From an uncultured Sulfolobales archaeon (lineage in GTDB: Archaea > Thermoproteota > Thermoprotei_A > Sulfolobales > Acidilobaceae): a stretch of 42,503 bases of DNA. Both the position numbers and the translations under genes were made by a program. The notes beneath the pieces are model-generated. The model was not told where the DNA came from. It did no database searches and was given only the letters and a program-made list of their open reading frames with translations. This document shows, piece after piece, positions 1 through 6,951 of the stretch (positions are counted from its first letter, which is position 1; the number at the start of each line of letters is the position of its first letter). Location: the NCBI GenBank assembly GCA_937921695.1, contig CAKZTZ010000019.1:1-42503 (forward strand), in the 5' to 3' direction.

Positions 1-49
1 CCCCCATAAACTTTAATATTCACAAATCTCGAGAGTCTAACAATGCCTC

Positions 50-649
50 TTAGAGCATGCTCTTTAACAGTTTGACAACCTCCTCAGGTATCCAAGGCTT
101 CCCCCGCTCCACTGGATAGGCGAATGGAAGCTCTATCTCCACAAGCCCCATTGGAGAGTTTACTGTGAGCTTTACAGGATACATTATTTCAACTTCACTC
201 ACAGGGGTTCCTGATAGTATCTTAGTAAGAACTTTAACAGTCCCGTCAACGCTGAGTTGGAGTCTTCCAAGGTTCCTCTTAGCAGCATAGGGGTACTTGT
301 GGTATAATAGTATAGTCCTCCCCCTCGGGGGGTGGTCTCCCATTATGCCTCCGATTATGAAGCATGAGACCCCCAAAGCTTCTAGGGGGTCGAGGGTCTT
401 AGAGGCCCTCATGTCGAGTAGCACAGCGTCGGGCCTGTTGCAGAGGCTTTCAGCTTCCCTTAAAATCTTAATCCCCCTTTTTGCTAAGATAGATTCTAGT
501 TCCCCGGGGATGAGCCCAGTAATGTAGAGGTTTATTCCATGCTCCTCGGCAACCCTACTAGCCTCGCCATACTCTGCTGCGAGCCACATGCTAGTGTAGG
601 CTTCCATGTTATCTATGACTATAACCCTCCCAGCACTCAACAGTTCCAC
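50..649 (-). CDS. SFM1-like SPOUT methyltransferase
   Basis: The 199-residue protein resembles the PF04252 family (yeast Sfm1 and archaeal relatives), SAM-dependent SPOUT methyltransferases. The key sign is the glycine-rich knot segment IIGGIMGDHPPRGRT at about residues 96-110, which closely matches the GGILGDHPPRDRT signature of Sfm1. The Y-A-x-K-R-N-L-G segment that follows is where Sfm1-type proteins bind the cofactor. Yeast Sfm1 methylates an arginine of ribosomal protein uS3; the archaeal substrate is not something I can see. The start is GTG at 649, just after a GGGG-rich stretch. It diverges from alba with about 105 bases between the start codons. The family call rests on motif memory, and an RNA target remains possible. 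Confidence 0.75.
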   Translation of the reverse strand: MELLSAGRVIVIDNMEAYTSMWLAAEYGEASRVAEEHGINLYITGLIPGELESILAKRGIKILREAESLCNRPDAVLLDMRASKTLDPLEALGVSCFIIGGIMGDHPPRGRTILLYHKYPYAAKRNLGRLQLSVDGTVKVLTKILSGTPVSEVEIMYPVKLTVNSPMGLVEIELPFAYPVERGKPWIPEEVVKLLKSML

Positions 650-682
650 CCCTTACAAGTTCTAGTTTACCAGGTGCGAAAA

Positions 683-692
683 GCTTAAATAG
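683..692 (+). promoter_or_regulatory. TATA box of alba
   Basis: The sequence GCTTAAATAG follows a purine-rich BRE-like stretch (GCGAAAA). Transcription would begin near 714, giving a leader of about 40 bases to the ATG at 755, enough to include the GAGGTG ribosome binding site. Confidence 0.5.
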
Positions 693-754
693 CCAGGTCT
701 CAACATAAGAATAGTGACTTAGAGAGGTTGAGAGAGGCAAGAGGTGCGCATGGA

Positions 755-1054
755 ATGGCATGTGAGGGAGCACCTGAAGTTAGAATAGGACAGAAGCCCG
801 TAATGAACTACGTGCTAGCCATACTAACAACACTCATGGAGCAGGGAGTAAACAGTGTAGTAGTCAAAGCTAGAGGTAGAAACATTAATAAAGCTGTAGA
901 CGCTGTAGAAATAGTGAGAAGCAGGTTCACCAAGAACCTAACAATAAGCGATATAACAATAAGCAGCCAAGAAGTAATGGTCAAAAACCCGCAGACAGGA
1001 GAAGAGAGGCCAAGACGCGTAAGCGGCATAGAAATCTGCCTACAGAAAGAGTAA
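755..1054 (+). CDS. alba: Alba, DNA/RNA-binding chromatin protein
   Basis: Alba is a small, abundant, dimeric nucleic-acid-binding protein that coats DNA and RNA in archaea. The segment [17 protein letters not shown] near the N-terminus is the classic Alba opening; the Lys corresponds to the acetylatable lysine of Sulfolobus Alba (K16). It is followed by [19 protein letters not shown] and the [12 protein letters not shown]-binding loop. I chose ATG at 755 (99 residues) because GAGGTG lies 9 bases upstream and the protein then begins [12 protein letters not shown], of normal Alba length. An in-frame TTG at 728 would add nine residues. The coding strand is A-rich and T-poor, unlike most neighbours, as often seen for highly expressed genes. 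Confidence 0.95.
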   Translation: MACEGAPEVRIGQKPVMNYVLAILTTLMEQGVNSVVVKARGRNINKAVDAVEIVRSRFTKNLTISDITISSQEVMVKNPQTGEERPRRVSGIEICLQKE

Positions 1055-1092
1055 ACAATCAAACCAGTCAACCCTAATAACAAAACAAACAA

Positions 1093-1101
1093 GGATTTTT
1101 G
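1093..1101 (+). terminator. Probable terminator after alba
   Basis: A run of five T (GGATTTTTG) lies about 40 bases past the alba stop. Short T tracts terminate archaeal RNA polymerase without a hairpin. Confidence 0.4.
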
Positions 1102-1379
1102 AACTCTACGAAACCCTAACAAGGTAAATCTTCTAGAGCTTGCTCACATAACTCCTCTAGGCATGTGCTTGCAACTTAAAAGCTCGAGCTTTAGCTATCA
1201 ATTCTCCCGGCCCCAGAACGCTCCAGGGGGCATAGTCTTCGTTGGATAGTTAACTTTATAATCCGCTCTCACCTCAGCTTTCAGCCATGTGAAATTAAAA
1301 TAATCCTCTCTGCTAATCTTATATAGCTGTTTAATCTTGGGGTTCAATGAGAGTGTTTAGGGTTCTAGTGGTGTTGCAT

Positions 1380-1456
1380 TGTTTTTATTAGGCGGCTCCT
1401 CCCTGGTGTCATGCATCACGCGTTCAGTAATACCAGCTCCATTCATTGCCGCCTAT
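1380..1456 (-). ncRNA. Candidate structured RNA, H/ACA-like (weak)
   Basis: AGGCGGC at 1390-1396 pairs perfectly with GCCGCCT at 1448-1454. Nested inside, CTGGT at 1403-1407 pairs with ACCAG at 1432-1436. On the minus strand the two stems enclose an asymmetric pocket (11 and 6 bases), and the apical loop contains CTGA-ACGC-GTGATG, which could form the kink-loop that L7Ae binds. This is the outline of an archaeal H/ACA guide RNA. Against it, the triplet just after the lower stem is ATA rather than ACA (an ACA lies 7 bases further on), and the stem under the kink-loop pairs poorly. Confidence 0.25.
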
Positions 1457-1502
1457 ATTTATATTACCTGTCTGAAGGGCTTTATTTTTGAACTGTTTTA
1501 AG

Positions 1503-1510
1503 CATTTATA
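1503..1510 (+). promoter_or_regulatory. TATA box of the phosphoesterase operon
   Basis: CATTTATA lies about 24 bases before the GTG at 1530, the spacing expected for a leaderless transcript. Confidence 0.45.
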
Positions 1511-1529
1511 GTAGTGTGTATTAAGTGGT

Positions 1530-2048
1530 GTGGGAGGCTTGATCGTTGGTGTTTTGAGCGATACTCATGACTCTATAGTCAACCTGGAGAAAGCTGTCAA
1601 GGCTTTCAAAAACCGGGGGGTAGACGCTGTGATCCACCTAGGAGATTTCGTGGCCCCTTTCACTCTCAGGCTCCTCCTGGATTCTCTAAATGTGAAGTTT
1701 GAGGGGGTCTTTGGCAATAATGATGGTGAAAAACTGGGTCTTGTTAAGATAGCTTCTATTTATAACGGTGTCCTGGAGGAGCAGCCTAGGATTGTGTCTC
1801 TAGGGGGTAGGAGGGTTCTCCTCGTTCACGGCTTTGGGGATCCCGTGAATACTTATGAGGTGGTTCGAGGGTTAATTGAGAGCGGCAGGTGGGATGCAGT
1901 GTTCTATGGTCACACGCATGAGGCCAACATTGAATATGTTAGGGGGAGGCTTCTATTAAATCCTGGAGATGGGGGAGGCGCTCTTAATAAGCCTACTGTT
2001 GCCTTAGTTGACTTGGCGAGCCTTAAGGCGAGGCTGGTGGATTTATGA
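1530..2048 (+). CDS. YfcE/MJ0936-type metallophosphoesterase
   Basis: A 172-residue calcineurin-like phosphodiesterase of the small YfcE/MJ0936 group, which hydrolyses phosphodiesters with two metal ions. All metal-binding motifs are visible in order: SDTHD near residues 10-14, HLGDF near 36-40, GNND near 62-65, LVHGF near 98-102 and YGHTHEA near 126-132. The natural substrate of this family is unsettled. GTG at 1530 sits at leaderless distance from the TATA box; TTG at 1539 would begin closer to where family members start. It is first in a four-gene operon, and its stop overlaps the next start (ATGA). Confidence 0.9.
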   Translation: MGGLIVGVLSDTHDSIVNLEKAVKAFKNRGVDAVIHLGDFVAPFTLRLLLDSLNVKFEGVFGNNDGEKLGLVKIASIYNGVLEEQPRIVSLGGRRVLLVHGFGDPVNTYEVVRGLIESGRWDAVFYGHTHEANIEYVRGRLLLNPGDGGGALNKPTVALVDLASLKARLVDL

Positions 2049-2440
2049 GCGTGCCTGTGGTTAAACTTGGGGTTTTAAGTGAAGTTTTGAAGCTTATGGC
2101 TCTGGGGGCTTCAGAAGCTGTAGGGTTCCTGGTAGGCTTGCTTGAGCCTTCGTCTGTGAGGGTTTTCGCGCTTTATAGGGTTGACAATAGGCTTGGGTCT
2201 CTAGTGGAGTTTGAGGGGGACCCGTGGCAGACTGTTCAGGCTCATGTTTCTGCAGAGAATTACAGGTTCAATGTTGTATGCCTCTTTCACACTCACCCCT
2301 CGTGCCCCCCGCTTCCAAGCTCTCTGGACTTTAGGGGAATGAAGCTGTGGCCCCTCATATGGGTTATAGCTTGCCCAGGCGAGGTGAGGGCTTGGAGGCT
2401 TGATGAGGGTGGAGGGCTCCAGGAGGTGGTTGTTGAGTGA
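2045..2440 (+). CDS. JAMM/MPN+ metalloprotease, desampylase-like
   Basis: A single-domain JAMM (MPN+) zinc metalloprotease of 131 residues, the fold of Rpn11 and of the archaeal desampylase HvJAMM1, which removes ubiquitin-like SAMP proteins. The full zinc and catalytic set is present: Glu24 in SEAVGFLVGL, and H-x-H-x7-S-x2-D as His82, His84, Ser92 and Asp95. The cap sequence between them is proline-rich. No ubiquitin-like protein or E1 enzyme is encoded nearby, so the substrate is unknown. It is translationally coupled at both ends: its ATG overlaps the upstream stop by four bases and its stop overlaps the next GTG by four. Confidence 0.85.
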   Translation: MSVPVVKLGVLSEVLKLMALGASEAVGFLVGLLEPSSVRVFALYRVDNRLGSLVEFEGDPWQTVQAHVSAENYRFNVVCLFHTHPSCPPLPSSLDFRGMKLWPLIWVIACPGEVRAWRLDEGGGLQEVVVE

Positions 2441-2673
2441 GTGGTGAGGGTTTCGAGGAGGCTCTAGAGAGAATATCTAAATATCCCCTGGCTACCTTAG
2501 AGGGTGTGTGGTTGGAGTACGATCAGGCCACTGACACCCTCTACATAAACTTTGGCAAGGAGGAGGCTGAGGAGACTGTGATGACGGGTGAAGGCTTAAT
2601 AATCGGAGTCTCGGGGGGTAGGATCGTCAGTATTACGATTACAGAGTTTAAGAGTAGAGTTAACATCCCCTAG
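2437..2673 (+). CDS. DUF2283 family small protein
   Basis: A 78-residue protein whose C-terminal half matches the DUF2283 pattern (PF10049): VWLEYDQATDTLYINF followed by a short acidic stretch, then GLIIGVSGGRIVSITITEF. DUF2283 proteins are small beta-rich proteins of unknown function found singly or beside toxin-antitoxin-like genes. The GTG start overlaps the JAMM stop (GTGA), and the next gene begins directly after its TAG. The N-terminal extension of about 20 residues before the domain is typical. No catalytic residues are evident. Confidence 0.7.
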   Translation: MSGEGFEEALERISKYPLATLEGVWLEYDQATDTLYINFGKEEAEETVMTGEGLIIGVSGGRIVSITITEFKSRVNIP

Positions 2674-3348
2674 GTGGGGGTTTTGAAGGTCAAACTTGCA
2701 ATATTCGATGTTGACGGTGTCCTAGTCCCGGTGAGGAGCAGCTGGAACTATATACACGAGCGTCTCGGAGTCGCAGATGAGGCTGAAAGGGTTAAAGAAA
2801 TGTTCGTCAGCGGGGGAATAGACTATGTTAAATGGTTGGAGCTAGACACGAGGCTATGGATTAATGCTAGAGGAGGGAAGCTGCATAAGAGGGAACTACT
2901 AGAGATACTCTCAGACATTGAGATAAACAAAGAAGCCCCCCAAGTCTTTAGATGGCTTAGAAAGAGGGGGGTAAGAGTAGCTATGGTAAGCGGGGGCGTA
3001 GACCTCCTAGTCTCTAGAATAGCTGAAACCCTAGGAGCCGACATATGGCTCGCCAATAAACTATCATTCGACAAGAAAGGATACCTCGTACCCGGAGGGC
3101 TCCCCCTAGTAGGGGTCTGGAAAGATAGGGCGGTAAAACTTATAGTCAACGAGCTTGGAATAAGCCTTAGCGAGACAGCCTTCATAGGAGACTCTGAGTG
3201 GGACGCGCCAGCCATGGCCATAGTAGGGTACCCTATAAGCTATGGCCCACACTCGGAAGCCCTAAAAGGAGTAGCCAAGTACCATGTGAATAGGCTCGTA
3301 GAACTCATAGATTTAATAGAGAATATTGAAAGGGAAAGCACACATTGA
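2674..3348 (+). CDS. HAD-family phosphatase, phosphoserine-phosphatase-like
   Basis: A 224-residue haloacid-dehalogenase phosphatase. Motif I is DVDGVLV with nucleophile Asp12 and acid Asp14; motif II is the SGG of MVSGGVD near residue 109; a lysine (WKDRAVK, about 150-156) serves as motif III; motif IV is GDSEWD near 172-177. The helical cap lies between motifs I and II as in phosphoserine phosphatases, but the substrate cannot be read from sequence. GTG at 2674 follows the previous stop without a gap. TTG at 2683, preceded by GGTGGGGG, is an equally good start and puts the DxD motif closer to the N-terminus, as usual for the family. Last gene of the operon. Confidence 0.85.
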   Translation: MGVLKVKLAIFDVDGVLVPVRSSWNYIHERLGVADEAERVKEMFVSGGIDYVKWLELDTRLWINARGGKLHKRELLEILSDIEINKEAPQVFRWLRKRGVRVAMVSGGVDLLVSRIAETLGADIWLANKLSFDKKGYLVPGGLPLVGVWKDRAVKLIVNELGISLSETAFIGDSEWDAPAMAIVGYPISYGPHSEALKGVAKYHVNRLVELIDLIENIERESTH

Positions 3349-3421
3349 TATAGTCTATGGGAGCCCTTCACACAGTCATGCTATTAAACATGCCGTAAGT
3401 TTTTAGTAAAATGTGGGGCGT

Positions 3422-3434
3422 GTATACTTAAATG
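3422..3434 (+). promoter_or_regulatory. TATA box of guaB
   Basis: TATACTTAAATGG lies about 75 bases before the TTG at 3506. It predicts a leader of roughly 50 bases. The rest of the 3349-3505 gap shows nothing else. Confidence 0.5.
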
Positions 3435-3505
3435 GAAATAAAACCTCTAAAGCTCTCCTCTGTTAAAATAAGAACTTAGATTAGAATAGGGGTCGGTGCG
3501 CCCGC

Positions 3506-4777
3506 TTGAGGGAGCTTTTAACATTTGAAGATGTGGCTGTAATGCCTGGTAAGGCTTTTGTCGAGCCGTCGGAGGTTGATTTAACATCTAGGTTCTCTAA
3601 GAGTATTGAGGTTTTCATACCTCTAGTTTCGAGCCCCATGGATACTGTGACTGACTGGGGGATGGCAGCTATACTGGCTAGGCTTGGGGCTATAGGGGTT
3701 ATACATAGGAATATGAGTATCGAGGAGAGGATAGCTCAGGTTAAGATGGTTAAAGACTCTATTCCATCTCCGTGGGCCGAGATTGTTAGAGCCCTAGACA
3801 AAGAGCCTCTAGCTAGCATTTACTATCGCATGGAGGAGCTCGGCATCGGGGGAGCATTGATATTCTCTTCCGGGCGGCCTATTGGAATAGTAGTGAAGCC
3901 GGGTGTAGACCAGGACTACTGGTATTCTAAGGCTACCGGGTTTTTAAGGCTGCTTAGGGAGTATAAGCCTGCGCCTCTAGTTGACGGAGAGGGGAGGCTT
4001 AGAGTTGCGGCCGCCATAAGCCCCTTTGAAATAGGAAATGCTAAGGCTCTTGATGAAGCCGGCGCTGACGCTCTCGTTGTCGACGTTGCCCACGCTCATA
4101 ACATTAACGTTATTTCAAGCCTTGCAAGCCTCTCGAAGGAGATTTCAGCTGACCTAGTAATAGGTAATCTAGGCACGAGGGAGGGCGTTCTAGACGTGTT
4201 GTCTAAAGTGGAGAACGCGGCTGGCCTCAGAGTAGGCATAGGTAGCGGGAGTATATGCTCCACAGCCGAGGTTACAGGGGCTTTCATGCCCACCCTCTCG
4301 GCTGTCATGGAAGCCAGGCTGGCTCTCGAGGAGCTGGGGCTCCACGGTAAAATCCCTATAATAGCTGATGGAGGCATTAAGGGGCCGGGGGATGTGGTTA
4401 AAGCGTTTATAGCTGGAGCCTCTACAGCTATGAGTGGTAGGCTATTCGCAGGTACTAGCGAGTCTCCAGGCCTCAAAGTGAGGGTTGGGGCTAAACTGTT
4501 TAAACAGTATAGGGGTATGGGTAGTAGGGGGGCTATAGAGAGGAGGTACGCCTCCGACAGGTACTCAGCCCCCTCGAAAAGCATAGAGGAGGGTGTTGAA
4601 GGCCTAGTACCATATGTGGGGAGCGTTGTTAACGTCATAGCTGAGATAGTGTCCGGGGTTAAAGCTGGCCTAGGATATGCTGGAGCTACTAGTATAGAGT
4701 CTGCTTGGAAAGCCCGCCTGGCTAAAATTAGTGAAGCTGGGAGGGGGGAGGCTAGGCCGCACGATGTTAGCTTCTAG
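3506..4777 (+). CDS. guaB: IMP dehydrogenase with shortened CBS insert
   Basis: IMP dehydrogenase oxidises IMP to XMP with NAD, the committed step to GMP. Visible signs: SPMDTVTDWGMA near residue 43, GAIGVIHRNMSIEE near 61-74, the catalytic loop GIGSGSICST with Cys251, the phosphate site ADGGIKGPGD near 288-296, QYRGMGS near 334-340, and the flap dyad Arg352-Tyr353 in DRYSAP. That dyad is typical of IMP dehydrogenase and absent from GMP reductase, which decides between the two. At 423 residues it is short: the CBS (Bateman) insert spans only about 85-160 and shows one recognisable CBS-like unit instead of two. The TTG start agrees with the family N-terminus (LLTFEDVAVMPG). Its 3' end overlaps the converging aminotransferase by 11 bases. 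Confidence 0.9.
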   Translation: MRELLTFEDVAVMPGKAFVEPSEVDLTSRFSKSIEVFIPLVSSPMDTVTDWGMAAILARLGAIGVIHRNMSIEERIAQVKMVKDSIPSPWAEIVRALDKEPLASIYYRMEELGIGGALIFSSGRPIGIVVKPGVDQDYWYSKATGFLRLLREYKPAPLVDGEGRLRVAAAISPFEIGNAKALDEAGADALVVDVAHAHNINVISSLASLSKEISADLVIGNLGTREGVLDVLSKVENAAGLRVGIGSGSICSTAEVTGAFMPTLSAVMEARLALEELGLHGKIPIIADGGIKGPGDVVKAFIAGASTAMSGRLFAGTSESPGLKVRVGAKLFKQYRGMGSRGAIERRYASDRYSAPSKSIEEGVEGLVPYVGSVVNVIAEIVSGVKAGLGYAGATSIESAWKARLAKISEAGRGEARPHDVSF

Positions 4778-5984
4778 AAAGTTCCCTCAAAGCCTCCACT
4801 ATTATCTTAGAACCCTCAATTACATGGTCTATTTTAGTAGCGAAACTCAGCCTGACATGGTTTAAACCCATGGCACCCTCAGAGAAAGCTGTCCCCGGAA
4901 GTACTAAGACTCCATGCTCGTAGAGTAAGTATTTGACTAAGCCCTCAACGTTAATACCTTTAGCTTCAAGTATCCTTGAAACTCTAGGGAACATGTAGAA
5001 AGCTCCCTGAGGCATGTATGCTTCAATATACTCGGAATCCGAGAGTATATCGTAGAGTACTTTAGCCCTCCTTTCAAACTCTTTAACCATCTCCCCTACA
5101 GGGGACCAGTCGCCTTTCAAAGCTTTAACTCCAGCTTTCTGGACGAAGCTTGGAGCGCAACTATAGACTGTTACTGCTAGTTCTAGCATTCTATCTATAG
5201 CTTCCTTTCTAGCAACTAAGTAGCCTAGACGCCACCCTGTCATTGAGAAAGTCTTAGAGAACCCGTTTACATATACTACATGGTCTTTCCACTCTGGGAA
5301 CTCTAATATGCTCTTAAACTTGACGTTTCCATAGAGGAAATTATCGTAAACCTCGTCAACCACCAGGATTAGCTTCCTCCTAACAACAATATCGTATAGG
5401 CGTTCAAGCTGCTCCGGCGTGAACACAGACCCTGTGGGGTTGTGGGGGTTATTTAAAACTATCATCCTAGTCTTATCTGTTACCGCTGACTCGACAGCTT
5501 CAATGTCAAGTTTAAACCCATATCCTCTCTCGAAGATCATAGGGACATATACTGGGGTGCCCCCAAAAAGTTTAGCCACCTGAGCGTAAGCATAATAGCT
5601 AGGATCCGGGATTATAACTTCATCCCCAGGCCTCACATAGGATGCTACGGCTATGAATATAGCTGTCTTAGCCCCCGTAGTTACTATGATCTCGTCAGGA
5701 GCTACTCCAGCCCCGTATCTCGAGTTTAAATACCAAGCTATAGCCTCCCTAAGCTCCGGGATCCCCGCAGTCTCAGTATAGCCTGTGAAGCCATCGTCGA
5801 GAGCTTTCTTAGCCTCCTCCCTTATATGAGCTGGGGTCGCATAATCAGGCTGGCCTATGCCGAAGCTAATGATCCTCTTGCCTTGAGCGGCCAGCTTCCT
5901 TGCTAAGGCCAGGTATGAGAATGCTGTCTCCCCTTTAATCTCATATATCATTCTTTGAAATTCGAGAATAGGGGTTTTCTCCAA
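4767..5984 (-). CDS. Class I aminotransferase, aspartate aminotransferase-like
   Basis: A 405-residue PLP-dependent aminotransferase of fold type I, subgroup I gamma, to which archaeal aspartate and aromatic aminotransferases belong. Landmarks: GIGQPDYATP near residues 42-51, TTGAKTAIF near 102-110, the NNPHNPTG cofactor loop at 178-185, DEVYDNF with PLP-binding Asp210, and Lys244 in NGFSKTFSMTGWRLGY, which forms the Schiff base. The C-terminal Arg that binds the substrate carboxylate is in HVRLSFA. Exact amino-acid preference cannot be deduced. The start is TTG at 5984 with GGTGG upstream; a 6-bp hairpin (5992-5997 with 6006-6011) overlaps this ribosome binding site. TATTTAA near 6019-6025 is the likely TATA box. 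Confidence 0.9.
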   Translation of the reverse strand: MEKTPILEFQRMIYEIKGETAFSYLALARKLAAQGKRIISFGIGQPDYATPAHIREEAKKALDDGFTGYTETAGIPELREAIAWYLNSRYGAGVAPDEIIVTTGAKTAIFIAVASYVRPGDEVIIPDPSYYAYAQVAKLFGGTPVYVPMIFERGYGFKLDIEAVESAVTDKTRMIVLNNPHNPTGSVFTPEQLERLYDIVVRRKLILVVDEVYDNFLYGNVKFKSILEFPEWKDHVVYVNGFSKTFSMTGWRLGYLVARKEAIDRMLELAVTVYSCAPSFVQKAGVKALKGDWSPVGEMVKEFERRAKVLYDILSDSEYIEAYMPQGAFYMFPRVSRILEAKGINVEGLVKYLLYEHGVLVLPGTAFSEGAMGLNHVRLSFATKIDHVIEGSKIIVEALRELSRS

Positions 5985-6100
5985 CCGGCTCCACCAAGTT
6001 TCTAGTTGGTGTTCGAGCTTATTTAATAGAGTGTCGCATAAAACTTACCCACAACAGTGTTAATAGTCCCCAGGAAAACAGTGCTATAAGGTGTTCGAGA

Positions 6101-6679
6101 GTGCCTAGTGTAGTCTTGAAGATCCACAGGTTTGCACGTGATAGTTTGAACTTTGGAAGTTTGAAGATTCACGTTTTAAGGCTTAAGGAGGTTGAGGAGA
6201 GGCAGGTTTCCGGAGATCCTCTGGACGCTGCTCTCGGGATCTTAGAGAGAGAGTCTAGAGCATCGGGCCCCGGTTATGTTATGGTTGAAGTTCAAAGTCC
6301 CGGGAGTAGGAGCTTCATGGGCGAGGTTTTAGGAGAGTCTAGGGGCTCCCTCCTCTTCCCTAAGCCCTCCAAGCTTAAAAGGGTCGGTATTGTTAGGGTT
6401 GACGTTTTAAGCTCTAGAATAGAGTCTGGTATTGTTAAGCTTAGAGACTCCGACATAGAATGGTTTAATGTCGAGGGTGAGGATGTCTATGTTTACGACT
6501 CCCCCGTAGAGGCTCCGGAGGAGATAGCTTATATAGTAGTTGACACTGAGGATGGACGGAGATATGTTAGGGTTCAGCGATTCTCGACGCAAAAACTATA
6601 CGGTCAGCCTCGGCCTCCACAAGTTGAATCAACTGGTAATAATGAAGCCGTGTCAAATGAAGGAAGTAGCCCCTCTTAG
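6101..6679 (+). CDS. Conserved-looking hypothetical protein
   Basis: I do not recognise this 192-residue protein. It has no signal peptide or membrane segment. Residues 1-160 have a regular alternation of hydrophobic and charged residues that looks like a globular alpha/beta fold (for example IVRVDVLSSRIESGIVKL, then IAYIVVDTEDGRRYVRV). The last 30 or so residues are low-complexity (Gly, Pro, Asn, Ser) and lie antisense to the zinc-finger gene, so the natural C-terminus may have been just after RYVRVQRF. The start is GTG at 6101, preceded by AAGGTG. TGCTATAAGG just upstream is AT-rich but too close to be its TATA box. Confidence 0.6.
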   Translation: MPSVVLKIHRFARDSLNFGSLKIHVLRLKEVEERQVSGDPLDAALGILERESRASGPGYVMVEVQSPGSRSFMGEVLGESRGSLLFPKPSKLKRVGIVRVDVLSSRIESGIVKLRDSDIEWFNVEGEDVYVYDSPVEAPEEIAYIVVDTEDGRRYVRVQRFSTQKLYGQPRPPQVESTGNNEAVSNEGSSPS

Positions 6680-6878
6680 TGAAGGGGCCTTTAAGGCATA
6701 TAGGGCATATTAAGAGCCCGTCCCTCTCGTCTCGAAGCTGCAGGCCCACATTCCTTATAGCCTCCACGATAGTTCTCGAGAGAACTTTACTGTCAAAGTC
6801 TCTAGGAGTTACTATGCCGCTCGCGATTCGGGCCACGTAAACGGCGATCTTCCACCTGAAGAGACCACGGCGGGCCAT
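6567..6878 (-). CDS. Small C2H2 zinc-finger protein
   Basis: A basic 103-residue protein with one zinc finger near the middle: C-x2-C-x12-H-x4-H in CPICLKGPFTKRGYFLHLTRLH (about residues 58-79). The N-terminal half is helical and basic (ARRGLFRWKIAVYVARIASG). Such one-finger proteins are common in Thermoproteota and are presumed to bind nucleic acid; no specific role is known to me. It starts with ATG at 6878, with a strong AT-rich promoter region upstream (6890-6925), and lies downstream of the HD-domain gene on the same strand. Its last 113 bases overlap the 3' end of the opposing gene at 6101-6679. Confidence 0.7.
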   Translation of the reverse strand: MARRGLFRWKIAVYVARIASGIVTPRDFDSKVLSRTIVEAIRNVGLQLRDERDGLLICPICLKGPFTKRGYFLHLTRLHYYQLIQLVEAEADRIVFASRIAEP

Positions 6879-6909
6879 AAACTTTACCCATATATATTCT
6901 AGTGACGAA

Positions 6910-6923
6910 TGTATATATATTTA
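6910..6923 (-). promoter_or_regulatory. TATA-like element for the zinc-finger gene
   Basis: TGTATATATATTTA on the plus strand reads as TAAATATATATACA on the minus strand, about 35 bases before the ATG at 6878. It would give a leader of about 12 bases. A T5 tract (GGATTTTTGTG on the minus strand, near 6943-6950) between the HD gene stop and this box could end the upstream transcript. Confidence 0.45.
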
Positions 6924-6951
6924 TGTGTTTATATGAAATTACACAAAAATC

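Larger units (their letters stand above)
1055..1529. other. Long intergenic region after alba
   Basis: This 475-base stretch has no convincing ORF on either strand and no tRNA-like T-loop. It holds the alba terminator, several AT-rich TATA-like patches (near 1260, 1320 and 1455), a 65-base nested inverted repeat at 1390-1454 described separately, and at its right end the promoter of the phosphoesterase operon (TTTATA near 1505). Confidence 0.6.

Noticed and set aside
297-527. Plus-strand ORF of 76 codons
   Set aside because: It is the shadow of the SFM1-like gene on the other strand and has no start signals. The same holds for the other long antisense frames within guaB, nnr, lhr, VAT, gcvPA and gcvPB.
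1412-1431. C/D box sRNA on the minus strand (CTGA then GTGATG)
   Set aside because: There is no D box about 12 bases after the C'-like box and only a degenerate ATGAATG upstream; the same bases fit an apical kink-loop better.
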